64,000 nt of DNA from positions 40,689-104,688 of the forward strand of contig NZ_JAJSAP010000012.1 in assembly GCF_021729035.1 (NCBI RefSeq), read 5' to 3'. A program made the translations under genes and the position numbers. A model generated the notes under the pieces. It saw only the letters and a program-made list of their open reading frames with translations. It did not search any database and had not been told where the DNA came from. Each line of letters opens with the position of its first letter. The first letter of the stretch is position 1. This DNA comes from Microbulbifer sediminum (GTDB taxonomy: Bacteria > Pseudomonadota > Gammaproteobacteria > Pseudomonadales > Cellvibrionaceae). This document shows, piece after piece, positions 29,671 through 39,169 of the stretch.

Positions 29671-31230
29671 TCAGGCGATAATCCACACGATACAGGCCAG
29701 GGCCACTGTGCTCAGGACCACTGTATAAGGGAGCGCCATCAATACCATGCGCCCGTAGGAGAGGCGGATCAGTGGTGCCAGTGCGGATGTCAGCAGAAAC
29801 AGGAACGCCGCCTGGCCGTTCGGGGTTGCAACGCTGGGCAGGTTGGTGCCGGTGTTGATGGCGACTGCCAGCCTGTCAAAGTGTTCGCGGCTGATCTCGC
29901 CCGCCTCAAGTGCATTCTTGACCTCGTCGATATAGACGGTAGCCACAAAAACATTATCGCTGATCATTGACAGCAGCCCATTGGCGATAAACAGCATCGG
30001 GAGCTGCCGCTCCTCGTCCAGGCTCAGTACCCAGCGGGTTACTGGCTCGAACAGGTGTTGCTCATGTATCACCGCAACAATCGCAAAGAACACCACCAGC
30101 AGCGCCGTAAAGGGGAGTGCTTCCTCAAAGGCATGGCCAATTCGCGGCTCCTGGACCACACCACTGGCCGCAGTCAGCAGGACAATCACCACCAGGCCGA
30201 GGATGCCCACCTCGGCCACGTGAAAGGCGAGGGCCAGCACCAGCAACACCGCCACGACGCCCTGTGCCCACAGGTCTGCGACGTCGCGTAGCGCGCGCTT
30301 CCGTTCCCGCTCGTGGGCGTACCTATCCAGCACCTCCCGCACCGCTGACGGCAATCGCGCGCCGTAGCCGCAGACTTTCACATTCTCCAGCAGTGCACAG
30401 GTGGCCAGCCCGGCGAGCAGGGCGGGTATGGTCACCGGCGCCATTCGCTGGAAAAACTGCAAAAACTCCCAGCCGGCCTTTTCCGCGATCAGCAGGTTCT
30501 GCGGCTCTCCCACAAGGGTGCAGACCCCGCCCAGTGCAGTGCCCACGGCGCCGTGCATGATCAGGCTCCGGAGAAATGCCCGGAACTGGTCCAGATCCTC
30601 GCGATGGTATTCCACAACATGTTCGTCGGACGAGTGGTCATGACTGTCCTGGTGGTGTGGCCGGTTGCTTGCTACCCGGTGGTAGACCGCATAGAACCCG
30701 ATCGCCACGGCGATCAGCACCGCGGTGACTGTCAGCGCGTCCAGGAATGCCGACAGGGCAGCGGACACACCACAGAACAGCAGTGACAGCAGTGTCTTGG
30801 AATGGACCTTGAGGAGAATGCGGGTGAACAGGAACAGTAGCAGGCCTTTCATGAAATAGATGCCGGCGACCATAAACATCAGCAGCAGGAGGACTTCGAT
30901 ATTGGCTGTGACCTCGTGGAAAACGGCATCAGTGGAGGTCATGCCCATCAGGATGGCCTCGATGGCGAGCAGCCCACCGGGTGGCAGTGGGTAGCATTTG
31001 AGCGCCATTGCCAGGGTGAAGATAAACTCGCCGATTAGTGTCCAGCCGGTCACGAATGGGCCTGCCAGGAACAGGAGTATCGGGTTGGCCAGCAGGAACG
31101 CGGCAATCGTCAGCTTGTACCAATCCGGCGCTTCCCCGAGGAAATTGACGGCAAAGGCCCGTCCCAGCCCCCCTTGTACGCGGTGAGGTGATCTGCCGGA
31201 GGGAGGGGTAGGGCGGTGCGAAGGGTTCAT
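29671..31230 (-). CDS. nhaB: Na+/H+ antiporter NhaB
   Basis: 519-residue inner-membrane antiporter. The family start [25 protein letters not shown] is visible after a 28-residue N-terminal extension, with about 10-12 membrane helices. The conserved blocks [27 protein letters not shown] and [32 protein letters not shown] fit NhaB. A His/Asp-rich cytoplasmic loop ([13 protein letters not shown], about residue 195) follows the helix pair. It exports Na+ against the proton gradient, as expected for a marine organism. Confidence 0.92.
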   Translation of the reverse strand: MNPSHRPTPPSGRSPHRVQGGLGRAFAVNFLGEAPDWYKLTIAAFLLANPILLFLAGPFVTGWTLIGEFIFTLAMALKCYPLPPGGLLAIEAILMGMTSTDAVFHEVTANIEVLLLLMFMVAGIYFMKGLLLFLFTRILLKVHSKTLLSLLFCGVSAALSAFLDALTVTAVLIAVAIGFYAVYHRVASNRPHHQDSHDHSSDEHVVEYHREDLDQFRAFLRSLIMHGAVGTALGGVCTLVGEPQNLLIAEKAGWEFLQFFQRMAPVTIPALLAGLATCALLENVKVCGYGARLPSAVREVLDRYAHERERKRALRDVADLWAQGVVAVLLVLALAFHVAEVGILGLVVIVLLTAASGVVQEPRIGHAFEEALPFTALLVVFFAIVAVIHEQHLFEPVTRWVLSLDEERQLPMLFIANGLLSMISDNVFVATVYIDEVKNALEAGEISREHFDRLAVAINTGTNLPSVATPNGQAAFLFLLTSALAPLIRLSYGRMVLMALPYTVVLSTVALACIVWIIA

Positions 31231-31552
31231 GAGTTCGTATCCCTCCCGCTTCCCGGGACCGCTGGCGGGTGTGCGGGTGTCGATGGTCGCATCACTGTAA
31301 TGATCGCTGTATGTATCGTTTGGGGCTGACTGGTCTGGGTGGTGGAAACTGCGTCAACAGCCGGGGATTTCAGGGGTTCCCTTCCCTGCGAATCGGTACG
31401 GCACAGGAAATGTCGATTGATCGATGGAAATAGACACCCCAATAGTGGAATCTCGATGAGTTTAGTATAAATTGGCCAGCTTCCACGGGCCGGGAAGCCC
31501 ACGACTGGTCAAATGATAATCACATTGATGAGATAAAAGGCGTCTTTTAGCA
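31231..31552. other. Intergenic region between nhaB and fimL
   Basis: 322 bases between divergent genes. I see no gene or structured RNA. GGGAGGG before the nhaB start is its ribosome site. A possible -10 box TATAAA at 31466-31471 faces fimL, without a convincing -35. Confidence 0.5.
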
Positions 31553-33250
31553 GTGACAGAATCACGCAACATCAACGTAACCTCGGTGAACCTGGTTAAG
31601 GAAGAACTGGTAACGGCCGTCGACAGTGCTGCGGCGCAGCTGGACCAGTTTGCTGTGGACTCGGGCAACCGCCAGGCTCTGGAGTCCTGTGTCGGCGCTG
31701 TGCGCCAGATCTGCGGTGTTTTGCAGATGGTCCAGCTGGCAGGAGCCGAGCTGCTGGCGCAGGAAATATTGGGCGCCCTGAACGAACTGGAGGCAGGCAC
31801 GCAACAGCCGGCGGCGGAGGTGATGGAAGCACTGAGTACGTCGTTTTACGTGATTATCCGCTATCTCGACTTTGTGCAGAACAAGGGAATTGCCCGGCCG
31901 GAGCTGCTGATTCCCTATATCAACCATGTCCGGGCGACGCGTAGTGAGCCGCCTGTGCCCGAGAGTCATTTCTTCAGCTGCCGGCTGGATGCCAATGTCC
32001 CCGGTGCGGTGTCGTCCGCGGTCATGTCAGAGGACCTGCGTAACTTTGTGCGGCGCTTCCGCCATATGTACCAGGTCGGGCTGCTGGCGTTGCTGCAGGG
32101 TAAGCCCTGCCAGCCGGCCTACACCATGATGGCCCGTGCATTGCAGCGAGTCGCCAGCGTGTCAGCCGGCCGCCCGATTGGTAAGCTCTGGTCCGTTGCC
32201 GGGGCGGCTCTCGCCGGCATGGCGTCAAGCCAGATGCACATCAGCCGTTCCCGGGTCATGGTTTTCAGTATGCTTGATCGCCGCCTGCGCGCCCTGCAGC
32301 GGGACGGGGACAAGGCTCTGGACCAGGCGCCACCGGCCGTATTACTCAAGGAAAGTCTCTACTGGCTTGCCCTGTCGGCGCCGCGGGGCCAGGGTGGACG
32401 CATCCTTGAAGCGTTCAATGTATCCGGGCTCGGCTATAGTGAGGCGGAGCTGGAGCGGGAGCGCGCCAGTCTCGGCGGGCCCGGGGCCACGGCTATTGCA
32501 GCCGTTGCGGGCGCCCTGGATGAAGAGCTCTCCGGTGTGCGCCGCATGCTCGATGATGTCGAGACTCTCGGGGTTGCGGGTCTGTGCGAAGACGAGGGCC
32601 TGATGGGCGACCTGCGAAAAATTTCCAATATCCTGTTGCTGCTTAATTTCCACAAGGTCGGATCGGGCCTGGGCAAGGCCGTCGAGGAATTTCGATCCGA
32701 GGCTCGGGTCAGCGGTGGCGCCGGCGAGGCGGCATTGCAAAAGCTCACTCAACAGGTGCTGCAGGTGGACAACGCGATCCGCGCTTTGCGGCAGAGTTCG
32801 AGCATCGATGTCGATGAATTCGGCCATGCGGACGCTGCGGTAGAAATGAGCCAGCTGGCAGAGGCCGAGATGGCAGTGCTGAAAGAGGCCGAGGCGGGGC
32901 TGTCCCTGATCAAGCGCGCGCTGGCTTCCTATGCCGAGTCTGAGTACGACTACGGGCATATCCGCAATGTGTCCACCACTCTCAATTCGGTGCGCGGTGG
33001 CATGATCGTGCTAAATCTGACCCAGGCCTCAGGGGTGGCCGAGAGGCTGATCGACTTCGTCGACACGGTGATGCAGCAGCGCGAGGCCGTACCGGAAATT
33101 GAGCAGGCCCTCGATACCTTTGCCGATGCCATCATCAGCCTTGAGTATTACCTGGGCGAGGTGAAGATGCACCGCAAGGCGGATACCCAATCCCTGAAGC
33201 TCGCTGTTGAGAGTCTCGAGGCGCTCGGCTACCCGGTAGAGGCTGCCTGA
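31553..33250 (+). CDS. fimL: FimL-like protein (ChpA N-terminal homologue)
   Basis: 565 residues, GTG start at 31553. All-helical soluble protein with no kinase, receiver or CheW domain. Its length and helical Hpt-like segments (VKEELVTAVDSAAAQLDQF ... LYWLALSAPRGQGGRILEAF ... YAESEYDYGHIRNVSTTLNS) match FimL, which resembles the N-terminus of ChpA but lacks phosphorylatable histidines. In Pseudomonas FimL promotes type IV pilus assembly through cAMP signalling. The position between nhaB and nudC matches PA1820-PA1822-PA1823, which supports the call. Confidence 0.8.
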   Translation: MTESRNINVTSVNLVKEELVTAVDSAAAQLDQFAVDSGNRQALESCVGAVRQICGVLQMVQLAGAELLAQEILGALNELEAGTQQPAAEVMEALSTSFYVIIRYLDFVQNKGIARPELLIPYINHVRATRSEPPVPESHFFSCRLDANVPGAVSSAVMSEDLRNFVRRFRHMYQVGLLALLQGKPCQPAYTMMARALQRVASVSAGRPIGKLWSVAGAALAGMASSQMHISRSRVMVFSMLDRRLRALQRDGDKALDQAPPAVLLKESLYWLALSAPRGQGGRILEAFNVSGLGYSEAELERERASLGGPGATAIAAVAGALDEELSGVRRMLDDVETLGVAGLCEDEGLMGDLRKISNILLLLNFHKVGSGLGKAVEEFRSEARVSGGAGEAALQKLTQQVLQVDNAIRALRQSSSIDVDEFGHADAAVEMSQLAEAEMAVLKEAEAGLSLIKRALASYAESEYDYGHIRNVSTTLNSVRGGMIVLNLTQASGVAERLIDFVDTVMQQREAVPEIEQALDTFADAIISLEYYLGEVKMHRKADTQSLKLAVESLEALGYPVEAA

Positions 33251-33263
33251 GCAGACGCATGCC

Positions 33264-34082
33264 GTGAGCCATCAATTTGTTCCTGCGGCCGTCCTGAGTC
33301 CCCAGCCGGTATTTTCGTGCCATATTTATGTGTCCGGCGGGCAGCTGCTGTGCGCCGGCGAGGTATTTGTCCACGACCGCCTGGATGTCCCTGCAGAACT
33401 GGTGGTTGCTTCTCATTATCTCGGCGAACTGTCGGGCCAAACCTGCGGTGTGCACCTGCTGTCGGCGGCTGTGGATGTCCCGGGTTGCGAGTGGCGCGGG
33501 TTGCGGTCCCTGCTCGGCCTCGTGGAGGAGGAAATGTTCTTCCTCGCCGGACGGGCGATGCAGGTAGGCAACTGGGATACTGATCACCGCTACTGTGGTC
33601 GCTGCGGTTCTGCCACCATTTGCTCCCCCCGGGGGGAGCGTGCCCGCATTTGCCCCTCTTGCCAGCTATCGGTATACCCGCGGATCTCGCCCTGTGTCAT
33701 CATGTTGGTGACCCGCGGTGAGGAATGCCTGCTGGCCAGGCATTCGCACCACCGACACGGGCTGTTCACCGCGCTTGCAGGCTTTATAGAGCCGGGCGAG
33801 AGTGCTGAGCAGGCTGTTGCGCGGGAGGTTAATGAAGAAGTGGGGCTGGTGGTCGGCCAGCCGCACTATATCGGCAGCCAGCCATGGCCGTTTCCCGGGC
33901 AGTTGATGCTCGGTTACACGGTGCCCTGGCTTGCCGGCGGGCTCAAGCCGGATCGGGTCGAGATTGCCGAGGCGCACTGGTTTCATTACAGCGACCTGCC
34001 GGCGGAAATACCGCCGCCGCAGACGCTCTCGGGGCAACTGATTCGTGGCTTTGTGCGCGCGGCAAGCGGAAAGCCAGTTTAA
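33264..34082 (+). CDS. nudC: NAD(+) diphosphatase NudC (RNA deNADding enzyme)
   Basis: 272 residues, GTG start at 33264. NudC hydrolyses NADH and removes NAD caps from RNA. Zinc ribbon YCGRCGSATICSPRGERARICPSCQ (four Cys, about 112-135); Nudix box GFIEPGESAEQAVAREVNEEVGL (about 172-194); family-specific SQPWPFPGQLMLGY follows. The ribosome site is weak. It begins 13 bases after fimL. Confidence 0.92.
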   Translation: MSHQFVPAAVLSPQPVFSCHIYVSGGQLLCAGEVFVHDRLDVPAELVVASHYLGELSGQTCGVHLLSAAVDVPGCEWRGLRSLLGLVEEEMFFLAGRAMQVGNWDTDHRYCGRCGSATICSPRGERARICPSCQLSVYPRISPCVIMLVTRGEECLLARHSHHRHGLFTALAGFIEPGESAEQAVAREVNEEVGLVVGQPHYIGSQPWPFPGQLMLGYTVPWLAGGLKPDRVEIAEAHWFHYSDLPAEIPPPQTLSGQLIRGFVRAASGKPV

Positions 34083-34099
34083 ACGGAGCATTGAAAATC

Positions 34100-34750
34100 A
34101 TGTATATCGCCATCACATTCCTGATTGCACTGCTCGCCTTGCTGCTGGTGTTCTGGGGCGGCAAGGTGCTGTTGAAAGGCAGCTGGCTACTTGGGTTTAT
34201 CCGCGGCACAGTCGGTCTGGCCCTGCTGGCGGCGGCGCTGATGATCGTGTTGGTGGCGGCAGACGTATACAGCTACCGTAACCTGGCCGAAGAGCACAGT
34301 GTGGGCACCGTCTCTTTCGAAAAGCTCGATGAGCAGCAGTTCATGGTGAGCTTTGCTGATGCCGACGGTATAACCCAGGAGTTCCAGCTGAACGGGGACC
34401 AGTGGCAGCTGGATGCGCGCATGCTGAAGTGGAAGGGGCCACTGGCCCGTTGGGGTATCAAGCCGGCGTACCGGCTGGATCGGCTCAGCGGACGCTACCT
34501 GACGCTGCAGGATGAGCGTGAAAAGCAGCGCACGGTGCACCAGTTAAATGGCAGTACCTATGGCGTGGACGTCTGGGGCATGTTGCGGGATATTGACCCG
34601 CGCCTGCCACTGGTGGATACAGTTTACGGCAGCGCAACTTTCCTGCCGATGGAAGATGGGGCGGTCTACGAGGTAAAGATCTCCCATACCGGGCTGCTGG
34701 CGAGACCACTCAATAAGCAGGCCACCTCCGCGATGGAGCAGTGGCAGTAA
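34100..34750 (+). CDS. Conserved membrane protein of unknown function
   Basis: 216 residues from ATG 34100; an in-frame TTG at 34091 is an alternative. Two N-terminal membrane helices (about 2-19 and 34-55, split by WGGKVLLKGSWL) precede a soluble domain of about 160 residues (SVGTVSFEKLDEQQFMVSF ... LDTVYGSATFLPMEDG). No catalytic motif is seen. It lies between nudC and sohB with short gaps, so probably in one operon. Similar proteins are often labelled multidrug transporters without evidence. Confidence 0.65.
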   Translation: MYIAITFLIALLALLLVFWGGKVLLKGSWLLGFIRGTVGLALLAAALMIVLVAADVYSYRNLAEEHSVGTVSFEKLDEQQFMVSFADADGITQEFQLNGDQWQLDARMLKWKGPLARWGIKPAYRLDRLSGRYLTLQDEREKQRTVHQLNGSTYGVDVWGMLRDIDPRLPLVDTVYGSATFLPMEDGAVYEVKISHTGLLARPLNKQATSAMEQWQ

Positions 34751-34771
34751 ACGGATCAAACTGGAGTTTCA

Positions 34772-35935
34772 GTGGAATTTCTCAGTGAGTACGGCCTGTT
34801 CCTGGCCAAAGTAGTAACCATTGTGGTGGCCCTGCTGGTGGTCATTGGTTTTATTGTCGCCAACCGGGCCCAGCTGAAGGAGCATGTGCAGGGGCATATC
34901 AGCGTGACGCATCTCAATGATCGTTACGAGCAGATGAAAGAGGCCCTGTTACACGCGGTGCTCGACAAGCACACGTTCAATCAGCGCAAGAAGCAGCAGG
35001 CCAAGGAACAGAAGGCGCGGGAAAAGGCGCTGGCCAAAAAGCACAAGGCGGAGAAAAAGGGTAAAGGTGGTAAAGCGCCGGTCCCGCCGATTGCCGACAT
35101 GCCGGAGCGGGCCGAGGCCGATGCGGAAGCCGGCACGCCCGGAAAAACTGCGCAAGTCCCTGCCGGGGATGAGCGTGCACGGGTTTACGTGGTGCACTTC
35201 GACGGGGACATCAAGGCCAGTGCACTGGACAGCCTGCGCGAGGAAATTACCGCGATCCTGCAGGTGGCAGAGAAAGGCGATGAAGTGCTGGTGGTGCTCG
35301 AGAGCCCCGGCGGCATGGTGGCCAACTACGGCCTGGCAGCCAGCCAATTGGCGCGGGTACGCACAGCGGGTGTTCGCCTGACCATCGCGGTGGACAAGGT
35401 GGCGGCCAGTGGTGGTTATATGATGGCCTGCGTTGCTGATCGTATTATCGCTGCGCCATTTGCCATGGTGGGGTCGATTGGGGTTCTGGCCCAGCTGCCA
35501 AATTTCAATAAGCTGCTCAAGCGCCACGATGTGGATTACGAGCTGTTTACTGCCGGGGAATTCAAGCGCACTGTCACCATGTTTGGCGAGAATACCGCCG
35601 AGGGGCGGGAAAAGTTCCAGAGCGATCTCGAGGAAATTCATGCGCTCTTCCAGCACTTTGTGGCGGAATACCGTCCCAACCTGGACGTGGCGAAAGTCGC
35701 TACCGGGGAAGTCTGGTTTGGTCAGCGTGCGATCGACCTGGGCCTGGTGGATGAGCTTAAGACCTCCGATGAATACCTCACCAGTCGCTCGGCCGAGGCC
35801 GCGCTGTACCAGGTTGAATACAAGGAAAAAACCAATATCGCCAAGAAAATGGGGCTGGCCGCACAGGGCGGTATCGAATCCGCGCTGATGCGTTTCCTGT
35901 CCCGGCTGGCGGCCTGGCGTCACCAGGCGCAGTAA
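34772..35935 (+). CDS. sohB: SohB-type inner-membrane serine peptidase (S49)
   Basis: 387 residues, GTG start at 34772 with GGAG upstream. An N-terminal membrane helix (about 7-30), a highly charged Lys-rich linker (about 68-105), then a signal-peptide-peptidase-like S49 domain: VYVVHFDGDIKAS, LVVLESPGGMVANYGLAASQL, nucleophile Ser in DKVAASGGYMMACVAD, Lys in AGEFKRTVTMF. SohB is a suppressor of periplasmic protease defects; it is likely a periplasm-facing endopeptidase. Confidence 0.92.
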   Translation: MEFLSEYGLFLAKVVTIVVALLVVIGFIVANRAQLKEHVQGHISVTHLNDRYEQMKEALLHAVLDKHTFNQRKKQQAKEQKAREKALAKKHKAEKKGKGGKAPVPPIADMPERAEADAEAGTPGKTAQVPAGDERARVYVVHFDGDIKASALDSLREEITAILQVAEKGDEVLVVLESPGGMVANYGLAASQLARVRTAGVRLTIAVDKVAASGGYMMACVADRIIAAPFAMVGSIGVLAQLPNFNKLLKRHDVDYELFTAGEFKRTVTMFGENTAEGREKFQSDLEEIHALFQHFVAEYRPNLDVAKVATGEVWFGQRAIDLGLVDELKTSDEYLTSRSAEAALYQVEYKEKTNIAKKMGLAAQGGIESALMRFLSRLAAWRHQAQ

Positions 35936-35983
35936 GTCCACAGCCGGTCCCGGTCCTGTGGACGTGAAGAGAGGGAGCAGCCC

Positions 35984-36991
35984 ATGAGTGGGGAAACAAG
36001 GTTCCGTGCGATCCGGGTGGAAGAGGTCGCCCCGGGCAAGTTCGACCAGCGGGTGGTGGACATGCCATTGAGCGACCTGCCGGCGCACCCGTTGCAATTG
36101 GCGGTGTCGCACTCCTCACTGAACTTCAAGGATGCGCTGTCGGCCTTTGGCAACCCCGGTGTAACCCGGGAGTATCCCCATACACCGGGTATAGATGCGG
36201 TGGGTACGGTGGTGGAGGACCGCAGCGGTACCTTCAGTCAGGGTCAGCAACTGCTGGTTACCGGCTATGACCTGGGCATGAATACCGCCGGCGGCCTGGC
36301 GGAACGCATCGCCATTCCCGTTGAGTGGGCCCTTCCCCTGCCGGAGGGACTCTCGCCGCGGGAGTCCATGATACTGGGTACTGCCGGCCTGACTGCGGGA
36401 CTGTGTGTCGAAAAATTGCTGGAAGCCGGTGCCCGTCCCGAGCAGGGCGAAGTGCTGGTTACCGGTGCCACGGGTGGCGTTGGGTCTATTGCCGTGGCCC
36501 TGCTGGCGCATCTTGGATTCCGGGTTGCGGCGGTTACCGGGAAGCTGGAGTCCGCGGATTTCCTCACTTCGCTGGGAGCATGGAAAGTCCTGGATCGCGA
36601 GACGCTGGCGCCGTTCGCCAACAAGGCGATGGCCAAGCCACTCTGGGCCTGGGCCGTGGATACGGTCGGTGGTGATACCCTTTTCAATGTAATCAAGTCC
36701 CTGGCCTACGGGGGCGGGGTGGCAGCCTGTGGCATGGCCGCCGGCGCCCAGTTCCAGGCCAATGTATTCCCCTTCATCCTGCGGGGTATCAGTCTGCTCG
36801 GGGTGGACAGTGTCGAGCTGCCACTGTCGAAAAAAGCATCAGTCTGGGAGCGCCTGGCAGGGGACTGGTATATCGGCGAGCAGCTTGCGCGCATCGCCGA
36901 GGATATTTCCCTGGACCAGGCGCCGGAGTTCCTCGCACGCCTGCACCGGGGCCATGGAATCGGTCGCTACGTGGTGGATATGACGCTCTAG
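35984..36991 (+). CDS. acuI: AcuI/YhdH-family acryloyl-CoA reductase
   Basis: 335-residue zinc-independent medium-chain reductase. N-terminus FRAIRVEEVAPGKFDQRVVDMPLSDLP, NYKD-like SSLNFKDALSAFGNPGV, NADPH fold VLVTGATGGVGSIAVALLAHLGF (about 157), and the YhdH block VDTVGGDTLFNVIKSLAYGGGVAACGMAAG. AcuI reduces toxic acryloyl-CoA to propionyl-CoA with NADPH, which matters in marine bacteria that use DMSP-derived acrylate; no DMSP lyase gene is seen nearby. Confidence 0.9.
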   Translation: MSGETRFRAIRVEEVAPGKFDQRVVDMPLSDLPAHPLQLAVSHSSLNFKDALSAFGNPGVTREYPHTPGIDAVGTVVEDRSGTFSQGQQLLVTGYDLGMNTAGGLAERIAIPVEWALPLPEGLSPRESMILGTAGLTAGLCVEKLLEAGARPEQGEVLVTGATGGVGSIAVALLAHLGFRVAAVTGKLESADFLTSLGAWKVLDRETLAPFANKAMAKPLWAWAVDTVGGDTLFNVIKSLAYGGGVAACGMAAGAQFQANVFPFILRGISLLGVDSVELPLSKKASVWERLAGDWYIGEQLARIAEDISLDQAPEFLARLHRGHGIGRYVVDMTL

Positions 36992-37167
36992 TGCCCGCGA
37001 AGGATAGGGCCGGGTGCAAATATGACCGATTTGCCCGGTCGGTAATCGAAACGTCGGAGCCTGCTGCTATTCTCTGTAGTCCGGCAGCAGGAATCGATCA
37101 TGTTGCCTGTGTGCACCGTGAGGTTCGGCGGCAATTTTTCCCACATTGGGTCATTTGGTAAGCAGCG

Positions 37168-38433
37168 TTGTCCTCAGAGAAAGAAATTCCGCGTCTAACC
37201 CACCAGGCCAGTGCCCTGGTACTGTCTGGGGGTGGGGCGCGCGCGGCCTACCAGGCCGGCGTGCTTAAAGCGCTGGGCGAGCTGGTACCCGACGATACCC
37301 CCCATCCCTTCCAGATCATCTGCGGTACTTCTGCGGGCGGCGTGAATGCGCTCCTCTTGGCGTCCCACCCTGGAACCTTCAAGGAATCGGTAAACCGGCT
37401 GTGCGACCTGTGGCTGGGACTGTCGGTGGATGATATCTATGGCAGCAGCTGGCGCAGCCTGCTCGGTAATATGTTTTCCATCTCCCGCTCACTGTTCAAC
37501 CAGGGCGTCGGGCGGCAGAAGCCCCTGGCCTTGTTGGACAACTCTCCACTGCGCAAGCTGATTGGGGAAGTGATCCAGTTTGACAATGTACAGCGGAAGA
37601 TTGATGACGGGCACCTGCGGGCAGTTTGTGTCAACGCCATGTCCTATAGCGCCGGTGAGTCAGTGAGCTTTTTCCAGGGCGCCGACGACCTGCGCGAGTG
37701 GCGGCGGTTTCGGCGCTACGGTGTGCGGACCCGCCTGAATGTGAATCACCTCATGGCCTCGGCGGCTATCCCAACGCTATTTTCCACGGTCAAGATCGGC
37801 AATGAATACTACGGCGATGGTGCGGTGCGACAGCTGGCACCGATCAGCCCGGCATTGCACCTGGGGGCCAACCGGGTGTTTGTCGTGGGCGTATCGGACA
37901 ATCGCTCGCCGGTGCACTGGGGCAAGCGCAAGATCAAGACCCCGCGCCACTCACCATCGATTGCCCAGATTGCCGGCCAGCTCTTCAATGCGGCGTTTAT
38001 CGACAGTCTTGAGGGGGACCTGGAGCACCTGGATCGCGTCAACCAGTTGCTGGAGTCGGTGTCTGAAAAGGAGCTTGCCGGCCTCGCGCCACTGCGCCCG
38101 GTCGATTCTGCCGTGATCGAGCCATCGCAGAGCCTCGACCGCCTGGCCGGACGTAAAGTGCGCTACCTGCCGCCGGCGGTGCGCTGGCTGTTTCGCGCCA
38201 CCGGCGCTACCACTTCCGGAGGAGGGGCCTCAGCCGCCAGTTACCTGCTGTTTGAGAAACCTTTTATCGGCGAGCTGGTCGAGCTAGGGTATCAGGATGC
38301 AATGTGGGAACAGGAAAAGTTGCGCCAGTTCCTGCAACCGCAGGTGGAAATGGCAGAGACTGAACGCAGGGGATTGTTCGGACTGAGAGTTAAACCGGCA
38401 ACGGAATCAGCAAATGGCAATACGCACACATAA
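37168..38433 (+). CDS. Patatin-like phospholipase
   Basis: 421 residues, TTG start at 37168 (weak ribosome site). Patatin core: oxyanion GGGARAAYQAGVLKAL (21-36), nucleophile Ser55 in ICGTSAGGVNA, and the dyad Asp in YYGDGAVRQLAPIS. This predicts a lipid acyl hydrolase of the RssA/bacterial patatin group. A C-terminal 150-residue extension has no motif. The stop overlaps the next gene by 20 bases. Confidence 0.85.
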   Translation: MSSEKEIPRLTHQASALVLSGGGARAAYQAGVLKALGELVPDDTPHPFQIICGTSAGGVNALLLASHPGTFKESVNRLCDLWLGLSVDDIYGSSWRSLLGNMFSISRSLFNQGVGRQKPLALLDNSPLRKLIGEVIQFDNVQRKIDDGHLRAVCVNAMSYSAGESVSFFQGADDLREWRRFRRYGVRTRLNVNHLMASAAIPTLFSTVKIGNEYYGDGAVRQLAPISPALHLGANRVFVVGVSDNRSPVHWGKRKIKTPRHSPSIAQIAGQLFNAAFIDSLEGDLEHLDRVNQLLESVSEKELAGLAPLRPVDSAVIEPSQSLDRLAGRKVRYLPPAVRWLFRATGATTSGGGASAASYLLFEKPFIGELVELGYQDAMWEQEKLRQFLQPQVEMAETERRGLFGLRVKPATESANGNTHT

Positions 38434-39109
38434 GAGTTATTTATTGTCGGCACTTTTCGCCTGGCTCGGGCTGCTGAGCGCCTGTAGTGCGCCCACTGGA
38501 GGCTCCGGGGATGTGGCGACCGATGCCGGGGCGGCGGCGCCGTCGATGCCGATGACCGAATACCAGCGCCTGCTTGCGGAGGCCAAGAACCTCTCTTTCA
38601 CGCTCGATTTCAACGCGCTGCGGCGTGCCTATGTGGAATCGCCGCACTACAACCCCCATGGTGGGGTGCGGCTGGAGGGCCTGCCGGAGGCCTATAGCGC
38701 AGTGGAGAAGGCCGAATTCGACGACTGCCTGGCGCATGTGGATCGGGTGCTTGCGGGCAATTACATGAGCCTTGAAGCGCACATGATCGGTGTCCTGTGT
38801 AGCGGTCGCAGTGCGGACTTTGCCCGGGAGGATCGCCATCGCTACATGGTGGAGGGGCTGATGGAGGCCATCGAGAGTAGTGGTGACGGCCTCAGCCAGG
38901 AAAGCGCCTTTCATACCATTACCACGTCGGAACTTCGCGGTTATGTCCGCCTCAAGGGCCTCCAGGTGTTGGACCAATCGATTGTCTATGACCGCCAGGG
39001 CGTATACGACAAGATGCAGGTGCGCGACCCCGAATCCGGGGCTGAATACGACCTGTACTTTAACGTCAGCCGGCAGTTCGCCCACACTACCGCCAACAAC
39101 AGCAACTGA
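38414..39109 (+). CDS. DUF4919-like lipoprotein
   Basis: 231 residues. N-terminal lipoprotein signal with lipobox LLSACS (Cys24). The mature domain (LDFNALRRAYVESPHYNPHGG ... YDLYFNVSRQF) resembles DUF4919. It starts 20 bases inside the patatin gene, so translation is coupled. A lipid-anchored partner of the phospholipase is possible but unproven. Confidence 0.7.
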   Translation: MAIRTHKSYLLSALFAWLGLLSACSAPTGGSGDVATDAGAAAPSMPMTEYQRLLAEAKNLSFTLDFNALRRAYVESPHYNPHGGVRLEGLPEAYSAVEKAEFDDCLAHVDRVLAGNYMSLEAHMIGVLCSGRSADFAREDRHRYMVEGLMEAIESSGDGLSQESAFHTITTSELRGYVRLKGLQVLDQSIVYDRQGVYDKMQVRDPESGAEYDLYFNVSRQFAHTTANNSN

Positions 39110-39169
39110 CCCGATCCCCGGCGGGTTACCGGGGCCGGCGAAATCCGGCGCCGGAGAGCGTTGCGGGAG

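Noticed and set aside
31231..31552. Sodium-responsive riboswitch before nhaB
   Set aside because: No recognisable conserved junctions; the region looks like ordinary promoter DNA.
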